A DNA stretch of 64,000 bases from Agaribacillus aureus. GTDB taxonomy: Bacteria > Bacteroidota > Bacteroidia > Cytophagales > Cyclobacteriaceae. The stretch covers positions 1,860,001 to 1,924,000 of the forward strand of contig JAUJEB010000001.1 of NCBI GenBank assembly GCA_030442055.1, in the 5' to 3' direction. Positions 1 to 8,205 of this stretch are shown here, one piece after another. The notes under the pieces were generated by a model that saw only the letters and a program-made list of their open reading frames with translations, was not told the origin of the DNA and made no database searches. Position numbers and translations under genes: made by a program. Each line of letters starts with the position of its first letter. The stretch's first letter is position 1.

Positions 1-3000
1 ATTTAACCCTACCCCACTGACTTTGGATTCAATTCCCGGAGTAACAATCTGATCCTCAATTGTTTGCTGATCAATAAATCCCGGAACATCGGTATTCTGA
101 TTGTCGGGAGTCCAATGATTTAACAGGTCTCTGCTAATCCCATCGGTGGGGCTATTCATACGCAGTTGCGCCTGATTGACGATCTTATGACCGGTAGCAC
201 CCTGAAAAAAGAAATTTAGCTCAAAGTCCTTATAGCTGAAATTGTTGGTCCAGCCGAAAAAATACTTAGGCGTGGTTTGGCCGAGTATGATTCTGTCATC
301 CAGATCAATTTGACCGTTGCCATCAATATCTGCATATTTGGGCTGTCCCGGAAGTTGCCCAAAGGCAAGTGCCTGCTCTCGTTCTGAAGTTTTCCATACG
401 CCCAGGTACTCATGTCCGAATATACTCCCCATTGGCAGACCTTCTCTCAGCACCATAAATCTATCGCTAAATCCCGCGCCTCCGCCAAAGGTTCCGCGGA
501 ATGTGATTTCGGGCAGACCAGAAAGGTCAACGATTTCATTTTGATTGTGGAAAAAACTGAAAGTCGATTGCCACTGCACCGGTCCTACCAATGGATTACC
601 ACTCACCAGCAGCTCAACCCCCTGGTTTTGGACCTCCCCGGCATTAACCCATATTCTACCGGCCCCGGTATACAATGCTACGTTTTTCGAGAAAAGCAAG
701 TCGGTAGTATTCTTTTTATAGTAATCTGCTGAAAGTGTCAGCCTGTTATCAAATAACCCAAGGTCAAATCCGAAATCGATTTGTTCGGTCTCTTCCCAGC
801 CCAGATTAGGATTGGCCACCTGCGCGGGGCGGGCTGATATAACAATGTCATTCCCGTTAATCGGGTAACCATTTGCCCCTGTGGGATCACCGCCACCGTC
901 ATCTGTGATTAGAACGGCCTGGCTGGCGCCTATAGGTACTGACTGACTACCGGTTATTCCCCAGCTTGCCCTTAATTTCAAGTTACTAATGGCACCTAAA
1001 TCTCGAATGAAAGATTCCTCAGACATCCTCCAAGCCAATGCTACCGATGGAAATGAGCTCCATCGATTTCCCTCGCTTAATACAGATGAACCATCAGATC
1101 TCACACTGGCAGTTATCAGGTATCTGTCATCGAATACATAATTGATCCTTCCCAAATAAGAAATTAACGACCGGTCTCCGCCATAGCTGCCGGCAGTTGT
1201 ACTTGCCGCGCCTCCAATATTATTAAATCCCAGGTTATCAATGATAATTCCGGTAGCACCCACCTGGGAACCTCTCACGTTGGTGTAGGATTGCTCCGCC
1301 ACACCGGTCAAAGTCACATGGTGTTTATCGCTGAAGGTCTTGTCATAAGTCAGAATATTTGAATTTTGTATCCTTAAAAATTCTTCTTCAGCTATTAGCG
1401 CATCGCCGTTTGCCTGCAGTCCTCTCCTGGTCTTGGTATTAAAATAACTCCGGAAATTTCTCCTTTGACTTAATGCACCACCGGTAACCTTTAACTTTAA
1501 ACCCTCGAAGAACTCATATTCCAAATAAAGGTTAGCCAGCAAATCGGTTGTATTATTTCGCATATCAGGCTCCGTAGCGCTGGCCACGGGATTCCATGGA
1601 TCCGGATTCACCCAATTAAATCCAGTGAAACCCGTATTTCCCGGGCCGTCGGAAGGCGTATTATAGTTACCGTCTTCATCAAACACAGGGACCGTAGGAG
1701 CCCACCTCGTAGCTCCGTTAATAGCAGAACCCAGCACATCGAAGTTATTAAATGGAGGTGAATTATAGGATTGGTGTGTGGCTACAAAGTTCAACCCGAA
1801 ATTTAATTTTTCAGATACCTTTGAAAATACATTTGCCCGCAAGGAATAGCGATCATAGTTTGAATTCAAAAGAATACCTTCCTGATTTAAAAGCGCTCCG
1901 GAAACAAGGTAATTGACATTGTCATTCCCGCCACTCAGTGACAATTGATGATTGTGCATAAAAGCAGTCCTGTAAATCTCATCCTGCATGTCGGTGCCCC
2001 CATTCCGTTCAAATTCGGCAATTTCGGCATCGGTAAAAATGAATCTTTCACTTTCTGGAACGGTTATGTTATAAGTAAGAGCCAGTTCGTTTTTGTTACG
2101 CGCAAATTCAGCGGCATTCATCACATCCAGTTTTTTTCGAATATCCTGGATACCAAAATTATAGTGGTAATCAATTTTGGGTTTTCCCTTTTTCCCTCGC
2201 TTTGTAGTGACCAAAATCACCCCATTCGCTCCCCTGGATCCGTAGATGGCAGTGGCCGAAGCGTCTTTTAATACCTCAATTGACTGAATGTCATTCGGGT
2301 TTAAAGACACCAGATCTCCTCCCTGGAAACCGTCAATTACCACCAAAGCCTCATTGGTAGAGTTGATTGAATTTGCTCCGCGAACTCTGATCCGAACGTT
2401 TCCTCCCGGAGAACCATCAGTTGTGCTGATGTCCACACCGGCTACTCTTCCCTTGAGCGCCTCATCCACTCTTTGAAGAGGCAATTGGGTAATTTCATCT
2501 CCTGTAATTGAGCTTACCGCGCCGGTCAGGTCACTTTTTCTCTGTGATCCATAACCCACTACCACTACTTCCGAAAGCATTTCAATATCAGGTGACAGTG
2601 TTACATCGATGACGGACCTGTTGTTTATAGCAATTTCCTGTGGCAGGTAGCCTATATAGGAAAAAACCAGGGTAGAAGCATTATCGGGAACGGTGAGCTT
2701 ATAGGTTCCATCATTATTGGAAATGGTTCCTACCGTTGTCTCTTTAACCACAATATTGACCCCGGGTAATCCTTCACCCGTTTCGGAAATTACCTTACCG
2801 GAAATATCCCTGTCAACAGATGCCTTACCGATTTGATTGCTGATTTTCTCAATTTTTGATTTTCGAAATTGATAGTTGGGTCGGGCATAGGCTCTCTTTT
2901 TAAGCTTTTTAAGCCGTTTCCCCTCACTTTTCTTATCCACTTCGAGAATAACATAAAAAGCATCTCCCAACTTTTCGTATTTAAGACCGTGAGGTGTTAA

Positions 3001-3285
3001 AATCAAAGAAAGTCCGTTTTCCACACTCTCAATAGCATCAATATCTATTGCCTCTACATTTTTACCTTCTACAATTTTACTTTCATACCCAAAATTCACC
3101 TGGTATTTTTGCTCGAAATACTTCAAACAACGCTTCAGGGTTTTCAGTTGCTGAGCCGAATTAATCCCATTTGGATTCTCTATCGGCTTATTGGTAGCCA
3201 AGTTCTGGCACTGAGCATTAAACTGAAAGATACAGAGTAATGCTATAACACCAGTTTTTGCATAGTTTTGTATTCGTTTTGTCAT
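1..3285 (-). CDS. SusC/RagA-type TonB-dependent outer-membrane receptor (3' end outside window)
   Basis: This is the outer-membrane channel of a SusC/SusD-type glycan uptake system; it imports oligosaccharides using TonB energy. The reading frame is open from the ATG at 3285 to the window edge (about 1095 codons), so the C-terminal barrel is cut. The order is signal peptide (about residues 1-27), STN domain (about 40-110, signalling to an anti-sigma factor), carboxypeptidase-regulatory-like beta domain (starting near GKVISETGEGLPGVN), plug with SEVVVVGYGSQRKSDLTGAV, then barrel repeats. The STN domain and the FecR gene 76 bp upstream on the same strand mark it as a transducer-type receptor controlled by an ECF sigma/FecR pair. 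The expected SusD gene would lie to the left of the window. Substrate cannot be told from sequence. Family assignment is firm. Confidence 0.93.
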   Translation of the reverse strand, partial: MTKRIQNYAKTGVIALLCIFQFNAQCQNLATNKPIENPNGINSAQQLKTLKRCLKYFEQKYQVNFGYESKIVEGKNVEAIDIDAIESVENGLSLILTPHGLKYEKLGDAFYVILEVDKKSEGKRLKKLKKRAYARPNYQFRKSKIEKISNQIGKASVDRDISGKVISETGEGLPGVNIVVKETTVGTISNNDGTYKLTVPDNASTLVFSYIGYLPQEIAINNRSVIDVTLSPDIEMLSEVVVVGYGSQRKSDLTGAVSSITGDEITQLPLQRVDEALKGRVAGVDISTTDGSPGGNVRIRVRGANSINSTNEALVVIDGFQGGDLVSLNPNDIQSIEVLKDASATAIYGSRGANGVILVTTKRGKKGKPKIDYHYNFGIQDIRKKLDVMNAAEFARNKNELALTYNITVPESERFIFTDAEIAEFERNGGTDMQDEIYRTAFMHNHQLSLSGGNDNVNYLVSGALLNQEGILLNSNYDRYSLRANVFSKVSEKLNFGLNFVATHQSYNSPPFNNFDVLGSAINGATRWAPTVPVFDEDGNYNTPSDGPGNTGFTGFNWVNPDPWNPVASATEPDMRNNTTDLLANLYLEYEFFEGLKLKVTGGALSQRRNFRSYFNTKTRRGLQANGDALIAEEEFLRIQNSNILTYDKTFSDKHHVTLTGVAEQSYTNVRGSQVGATGIIIDNLGFNNIGGAASTTAGSYGGDRSLISYLGRINYVFDDRYLITASVRSDGSSVLSEGNRWSSFPSVALAWRMSEESFIRDLGAISNLKLRASWGITGSQSVPIGASQAVLITDDGGGDPTGANGYPINGNDIVISARPAQVANPNLGWEETEQIDFGFDLGLFDNRLTLSADYYKKNTTDLLFSKNVALYTGAGRIWVNAGEVQNQGVELLVSGNPLVGPVQWQSTFSFFHNQNEIVDLSGLPEITFRGTFGGGAGFSDRFMVLREGLPMGSIFGHEYLGVWKTSEREQALAFGQLPGQPKYADIDGNGQIDLDDRIILGQTTPKYFFGWTNNFSYKDFELNFFFQGATGHKIVNQAQLRMNSPTDGISRDLLNHWTPDNQNTDVPGFIDQQTIEDQIVTPGIESKVSGVGLN

Positions 3286-3361
3286 AATACTACTTTTAAT
3301 TTTTTCATTTTAAAGGTTAAAATGGCGCGCCTTCAAGATTGTAAAAAGGAAAAATCCTTAG

Positions 3362-4444
3362 CTAATTATTTTCCATTGGATTAGTTTTTCTGGGTTCTAA
3401 AGAAATTTTATTGTTCTTTTTTATGATGTTCAAATTGAATGATTTTGCCAGGGCCTGGAGTAAAATGCTTAGATCATCTGCCGGATATACTGCCGTAAAT
3501 TCCCGGTTCCTCAGGGTAGGATCTCTTAATTCCACCTCCAAACCATAGTTATCCTCCAGTATTTCCATAATTTCGTTGAGAGGGGTATTGTTGAATTGCA
3601 GTTTATTGTTCCTCCAGGATGTATATTTCTCACTGTCAACCACTTTCTTGTTGATGCTGCTGCTCCTGGAAATTTCCACAAACTCACCGGGATTCATGAT
3701 TATATTCTTCACAGTATCTCTGGTTTTAATATTTAGTTTGATTTTACCCGAGCTGAGTGTGACCTGGGTTTTATTTCTGCGGTTGTTCACGTTAAATTTG
3801 GTACCAAGCACCTCCACATCGAGATTTCCGGAGTGAACCTGGAATTTTTGATGGTTTTTTGTGTGCACCACCGAGAAAAAGGCCTCTCCGTCTATCCAAA
3901 CTTCCCGCTTGTCTATTTTTTCCCAATCCTCCAGATACTTTATCCTGGTATTGGCATTGAGGGTGACGATTGAATTATCGGGTAAAACGATCTTTTTAGT
4001 CTCTCCAAACTCCGTCCTATATTCAATATATGGGTGATAATAGACCAGGTAATAATATGTCATCAGCATAAGCAAAAAGCTGGCGGCAATTCCAGCCACT
4101 CTTCGCCAAACCGGCCGGATAGTTTTTTTTGTTGGCAGAGGTCCCGTTGGATTGATGGGGATGACCTTTAAGTTTCCGCGATTCAACGATTCTTTTTCAT
4201 CCTGCTCAATGGTATCATTGATATTTTCCCATACTTCGGTCAGCTCATCATTAAAATCGGGTGCTTCCTCCTGGTTCAAAGCAAGTATAATTGATCTGGC
4301 CTCTTCTAATTCCTTCCGCTTTTCCGGATTCCTTCGCACCCAGTCTTCCCAAAAGGAATCGGCAATTTCATCATGCTCCAACACCCACTTCTGGAAAGGC
4401 TCATACATCACAAAATCCTTGACCGAAAAATTTGTTAAATCCAT
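3362..4444 (-). CDS. FecR-type anti-sigma factor with DUF4974
   Basis: This inner-membrane anti-sigma factor should relay the signal from the STN domain of the downstream SusC receptor to an ECF sigma factor. The 360-residue protein has a cytoplasmic N-terminal part (about 1-110, sigma-binding in the family), one membrane segment (VAGIAASFLLMLMTYYYLVY, near 125-145), a periplasmic FecR domain (motifs LPDNSIVTLNANTRIKY, IDGEAFF and VLGTKFNVN) and a C-terminal DUF4974/STN-like domain (FNNTPLNEIMEILEDNYGLE). It is transcribed towards the SusC gene. No sigma gene precedes it: the next gene upstream is divergent, and the nearest sigma gene on this strand is 13 kb away at 17341-17931. The family call is firm; the identity of its sigma partner is open. 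Confidence 0.93.
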   Translation of the reverse strand: MDLTNFSVKDFVMYEPFQKWVLEHDEIADSFWEDWVRRNPEKRKELEEARSIILALNQEEAPDFNDELTEVWENINDTIEQDEKESLNRGNLKVIPINPTGPLPTKKTIRPVWRRVAGIAASFLLMLMTYYYLVYYHPYIEYRTEFGETKKIVLPDNSIVTLNANTRIKYLEDWEKIDKREVWIDGEAFFSVVHTKNHQKFQVHSGNLDVEVLGTKFNVNNRRNKTQVTLSSGKIKLNIKTRDTVKNIIMNPGEFVEISRSSSINKKVVDSEKYTSWRNNKLQFNNTPLNEIMEILEDNYGLEVELRDPTLRNREFTAVYPADDLSILLQALAKSFNLNIIKKNNKISLEPRKTNPMENN

Positions 4445-4483
4445 TTTTTTGATAATTAAAATTTAATTCTACATTGCTCTTTA

Positions 4484-4497
4484 TATAATTAAGAGAC
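4484..4497 (-). promoter_or_regulatory. Possible ECF-type promoter element upstream of FecR
   Basis: Read on the minus strand this is GTCTCTTAATTATA, about 40-53 nt before the FecR start. A near match, GTCTTTATAATTATA, sits upstream of the second FecR gene (37702-37716). I infer a shared promoter box recognised by the cognate ECF sigma factors. The AT-rich context makes chance similarity possible. Confidence 0.3.
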
Positions 4498-4709
4498 CCG
4501 GGTTTGGCATTTCCACTTGAAAAAATCTACTTTTTTTTAAAAAAATTGTCAGTGGATTTCTGATAGAGGCGTCTCTATATAAATAGTTAAGGGGCCGTTA
4601 AAAGCATCCTGTTTAAATACCTTACCATGTTTGGTTTACCTTGGCAAGTTATGGCAGGCGTTGGAAGCATGTCTTTTAATGACAACTGTAACAAATAAAT
4701 TCTACACCT

Positions 4710-6146
4710 ATGAAAACAAATCTGTCCGGAGCAAATGTTAAAAAGATCAGCCGGCGGCAATTTGTGTTAGATTCAGCGGCTATCTCAGGGCTTACCGCAG
4801 TGGGTCTACCCAATTTTGTTGGGATCAAAGAATCGGTAAATATCAAAAAAATGACATCAAAATCAATTACCCTAAAAAAAGGCGAATCTACCTTTGAAAG
4901 AGAGCCGCTCATTCACTCCTATGGCTTCAAGGGCGGTTATATCACCCGGTTATGGCAGGTCGCTACACTGCTGAAAAGTGAAAATGGTTTTCAGAGCGTG
5001 GGCCTGGGAATCCAAAGTCCATTATGGTCAGACGCCAGGGTAGCGGCTTCCCGGTCAGAAAGTGGTGGCAACTCATTGATGTACGATCTTACGGAAAAGG
5101 CATTGTCCCTCACAAATGGTATGTCCTTTGAATCTCCGATTGACTTGCTGGATAATATTCTGGAACCCGTATACGAATACGGGAAAAAAATCACTGAAAA
5201 TCCTGACCTGAGAAAAACCTTTGCCCTTAATGCGCTGGTTTCCGTGGACAATGCCGCCTGGTTATTATACGCACAGGAAAATAACATCACCTCTTTTGAC
5301 GAGCTTGTACCTGAAATTTATAAGGAAGGTCTTTCACACAGACACCAACAGGTAGCCAGTATTCCATCCATATCCTACTCCACAGCTATGGAGGAAGTAA
5401 AAAAAATTACCGGGGAAGGGTATTTTTTCTTGAAAATAAAAATTGGTTCGCCCGGCTCTCAGCAGGAAATGCTGAAAAAGGATATGGAACGCCTGACTCA
5501 AATTCATAAAACAATTGGCAGTGTGCGCACCCCTCATACCAAGGACGGGAAGCTGCCTTATTATTTAGATGCCAACGGCAGATATGAATCCAAGGAGGCC
5601 TTTCTAAAACTTCTGAGCCACGCAAAAAAAATTGGGGCCTATGAACAAATAGTTGTTGTGGAAGAGCCCTTCCCGGAGACCTGGGAGCAGGACGTAAGTG
5701 ACATACCGGTGAGAATAGCTGCTGATGAAAGCGCCCACACGGACCAGGACGCTTTAAAAAGAATACAAATGGGATATAAGGCCCTTGCGTTAAAGCCTGT
5801 GGCCAAAACTTTGAGCATGACCATGAAAATCGCACAACTCGCTCATGAAAAAGGAATTCCCTGCTTATGTGCCGACCTTACCGTCAATCCGACACTGGTA
5901 GACTGGAACAAATCGGTCGCGGCAAGATTAGCGCCATTACCTGGTCTAAATATAGGACTGCTGGAAACCAACGGACACCAGAATTACAAAAACTGGGATA
6001 AAATGCTCAGTTATCATCCCAAGCCCGGAGCCTCTTGGATCAAATCGCAAAAGGGCATGTTTGAACTGGATGATACTTTTTATAAAGAAAGTGCCGGCAT
6101 ACTTCAGTCTTCTGTTCACTATGAAAACCTTTTTAAACACTCATAG
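4710..6146 (+). CDS. Enolase-superfamily protein (mandelate racemase/muconate lactonizing type) with Tat-like signal
   Basis: Members abstract a proton alpha to a carboxylate with a divalent metal, giving epimerases, racemases or acid-sugar dehydratases. The 478-residue protein has a Tat-like leader (SRRQFVLDSAAISGLTAVGLP, residues about 14-34) and a C-terminal barrel with the expected residues: K242-I-K244, D287 (YLDANGR), E319 (VVEEPFP), D339/E340 (IAADES) and K362 (ALKPVAK). KxK plus a lysine opposite is the layout of the muconate lactonizing/dipeptide epimerase subgroup. The N-terminal capping domain is diverged and begins around residue 60. Export would be unusual because most characterised members are cytoplasmic. 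It stands alone, divergent from FecR and 118 bp before a DUF4832 gene. Substrate unknown; the neighbourhood suggests a sugar acid. Confidence 0.82.
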   Translation: MKTNLSGANVKKISRRQFVLDSAAISGLTAVGLPNFVGIKESVNIKKMTSKSITLKKGESTFEREPLIHSYGFKGGYITRLWQVATLLKSENGFQSVGLGIQSPLWSDARVAASRSESGGNSLMYDLTEKALSLTNGMSFESPIDLLDNILEPVYEYGKKITENPDLRKTFALNALVSVDNAAWLLYAQENNITSFDELVPEIYKEGLSHRHQQVASIPSISYSTAMEEVKKITGEGYFFLKIKIGSPGSQQEMLKKDMERLTQIHKTIGSVRTPHTKDGKLPYYLDANGRYESKEAFLKLLSHAKKIGAYEQIVVVEEPFPETWEQDVSDIPVRIAADESAHTDQDALKRIQMGYKALALKPVAKTLSMTMKIAQLAHEKGIPCLCADLTVNPTLVDWNKSVAARLAPLPGLNIGLLETNGHQNYKNWDKMLSYHPKPGASWIKSQKGMFELDDTFYKESAGILQSSVHYENLFKHS

Positions 6147-6264
6147 CAAATGAAGTGCGCATAGCATCTCCCTGATTTGTAGCTGGATAAACCAACTCGC
6201 TAAGTCCGGAAATTAAAATGGTTTTGAAACATTGTCAGATATAAAAATTCCACCTGCTATTACC

Positions 6265-7716
6265 ATGAAAACCCTGATACTAACTTTATCACTTCTGGCA
6301 TTGGTTATTGCCTCGCGGGGACAGGTAAAGTCACAATGGTGGGATACCATTCCGCAAGCGGAATTTCAACGCATCAGACCGGAGTATACCGATGCTTTTC
6401 TCAACAATCCGCATAAAGGGACCTCCACCTTTCAACGATTTGAGGGTGATCCGTTATATCCGGATATGCGTTGGGATGACAGTAAGGGGCCGACAACCTT
6501 TGCACCGCCGGCATTTCCCCTGCAAAATGAAAAGTATCCACCCACACGAATTGCTTATTGCCGCTGGCTCTGGATGATATTGGAGCCGGAGCAAGGAAAG
6601 ATAAACTACGATATTATTGATAACGCCTTAAAAGCCGCTGCTGAGCGAGGTCAAACACTTCGTATACGTACCCAACCATATATTAATGAAATGCTACCGG
6701 ACTGGTACTGGAAAACCGGGGCTAAATTCGATGAGGCGTATTTCCGGGAAAATGGCATGAAAGTCCCTGATCACAATGATCCCTTATACATAAAACATTG
6801 GGGAAATCACATCAAAGCGCTTGGCGCACGGTACGACGGACATCCTAACCTGGAAAGTTTTGACCTGGCTTACGGAGGTAATTGGGGAGAAGGCGGCGGT
6901 AATGCTACTCCTGAGACTGCCGCACAGTTGATGGAAATTTATATGAATGCTTTTCAAAAAACGCAATTGCTGGCTATGATGGATACAGATGGCGGCGAAT
7001 ACGTTGCAAAAAAGACGGATGGTACGCCAATTGGCTGGAGGGTGGACTGTTTTGGTGACCTTCGCAGACACAAGGGGGTCGCTCCTCCCGAGCTGGGTCT
7101 TAATTGGAATCATATGCAGGATTTTTATCCGTTTCAAATTGTGGAAAGAGGATTTACCGAGCATTGGAAAAAGGCGCCTGTGGTGATGGAAACCTGCGGC
7201 ACGGTAGCTTACTGGTTTGAGCAGGGTTTTGACCTGGACCGGATCATCGAAGACGGGTATAAATATCATATCACTTCGTTCATGCCAAAGTCAGTATATA
7301 TACCGGAGGAATGGATGGAAAAGATCTTGGAATTTAATAAAAAAATGGGCTATCGTTTTTTTATACATAACATGTTATTGCCCATACGCGCCAGGACCAG
7401 TGAAACGTTTGAAATCAAAATGGTTATTGATAATCGCGGTGTAGCGCCTATTTACAAAAACTATCAATTTGCTTTAAAATTTTCGCAAGGCAATAAAGCC
7501 TATATTATACCTTTCAGGCAAGACATTACCAAATGGCTTCCCGGTTACAATCCGTTTATAGAAAAATTAATCTTGCCTGCTGCGTTGCAGCCAGGGATAG
7601 TAGATATTTCCTGTGCCATCATCAATGAACAGCAAGAAGCCGTAGTAAAATTGGCCATTAAGGCTATAGATGAAAATCACTGGCATCCCTTGGGAGTTAT
7701 GGAGGTTGTGAAGTAG
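6265..7716 (+). CDS. DUF4832-type exported TIM-barrel protein, putative glycoside hydrolase (paralogue 1)
   Basis: I chose the ATG at 6265 because it gives a clean signal peptide (MKTLILTLSLLALVIASRGQ); a TTG start at 6232 would bury it. The mature protein begins with the motif NNPHKGTSTFQRF and resembles DUF4832-family proteins, which are predicted (beta/alpha)8 barrels related to beta-galactosidase-type hydrolases. Two glutamates sit in catalytic-looking settings: LAYGGNWGEGGGN in mid-protein and VVMETCGTVAYW further on. Both motifs are kept in the paralogue at 13322-14791. The C-terminal 120 residues look like a beta-sandwich (FEIKMVIDNRGVAPIYKNY). Function is unproven; a role in sugar-chain hydrolysis is inferred from fold and context. 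Confidence 0.75.
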   Translation: MKTLILTLSLLALVIASRGQVKSQWWDTIPQAEFQRIRPEYTDAFLNNPHKGTSTFQRFEGDPLYPDMRWDDSKGPTTFAPPAFPLQNEKYPPTRIAYCRWLWMILEPEQGKINYDIIDNALKAAAERGQTLRIRTQPYINEMLPDWYWKTGAKFDEAYFRENGMKVPDHNDPLYIKHWGNHIKALGARYDGHPNLESFDLAYGGNWGEGGGNATPETAAQLMEIYMNAFQKTQLLAMMDTDGGEYVAKKTDGTPIGWRVDCFGDLRRHKGVAPPELGLNWNHMQDFYPFQIVERGFTEHWKKAPVVMETCGTVAYWFEQGFDLDRIIEDGYKYHITSFMPKSVYIPEEWMEKILEFNKKMGYRFFIHNMLLPIRARTSETFEIKMVIDNRGVAPIYKNYQFALKFSQGNKAYIIPFRQDITKWLPGYNPFIEKLILPAALQPGIVDISCAIINEQQEAVVKLAIKAIDENHWHPLGVMEVVK

Positions 7717-7908
7717 ATCTTACCGGGCCAGAAATAGATAATTGACCAACAATCAACAGTTTTTAATAATCAATTGAAAAGAGTACTCTCGCTAATTGCT
7801 TTGAACGTTATTACCAAAACATTTCAACTCAAGCGGGTCGGCCCGCCAAAATTCCGGGCCAGCGGTGGGAGGCGCGCGGAAGGTTAATTTTGGCTTGATT
7901 TTTCTTTG

Positions 7909-7942
7909 CTTCATTTCTTTTCATCAAGGAAAAGAAATGAAG
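7909..7942. repeat. Perfect 14-bp inverted repeat (stem-loop)
   Basis: CTTCATTTCTTTTC (7909-7922) pairs perfectly with GAAAAGAAATGAAG (7929-7942) around the 6-nt loop ATCAAG. It lies about 190 bp after the stop of the DUF4832 gene, too far for an ordinary terminator and without a following T run. Pyrimidine-rich hairpins of this look often belong to dispersed intergenic repeats; whether this one recurs elsewhere in the genome cannot be seen here. Confidence 0.6.
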
Positions 7943-7998
7943 GCTAAGCTCCGCTAGATGCTCACAGTATATTATGCGGGGAAAATCTTCTCAGAGAG

Positions 7999-8104
7999 GA
8001 GATTTAAACGAGCCCAGGCCGAGCGCAGCCAAAAACAATTTATATTGGTTTTGGCGAAGCTTGCAAAAGGGTGGGTAGAAACGAGATTTAAATGAGCTCA
8101 GGCC
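7999..8104. repeat. Degenerate direct repeat pair, 84-bp period
   Basis: GAGATTTAAACGAGCCCAGG (7999-8018) recurs with two changes as GAGATTTAAATGAGCTCAGG (8083-8102); both are followed by CC. Between them CCAAAAACAAT and ATTGGTTTTGG form a further imperfect hairpin. Sequence similarity beyond the first 22 bp of each copy decays quickly. Confidence 0.5.
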
Positions 8105-8205
8105 TAGAACCGCGAAAATAAATATAAATTTATTTTTGTGTGGTTTGCATTAGCGGAGTTTTTTACGAGGAAAATTTAAGAGATTACCTCAAAAAATGCC
8201 TAATG

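Larger units (their letters stand above)
7717..8205. other. Gene-free stretch with local GC-rich block and repeats
   Basis: No credible gene lies in these 489 bp between convergent genes. The segment around 7835-7885 is much richer in GC than its surroundings (for example GCGGGTCGGCCCGCC). It is followed by a long perfect hairpin (7909-7942) and a degenerate direct repeat (7999-8104). The combination looks like the remains of a dispersed non-coding element rather than a simple terminator region. Confidence 0.6.

Noticed and set aside
3320-3330. GGCGCGCC palindrome before the SusC gene
   Set aside because: A single 8-bp palindrome in a short leader without repeats or conservation evidence.
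5407-5835. 142-residue antisense frame inside the enolase-superfamily gene
   Set aside because: Shadow of a well-supported gene; low-complexity, Pro- and Arg-rich product.
6232-6264. TTG start for the first DUF4832 gene
   Set aside because: It would bury the signal peptide that begins at the ATG at 6265.
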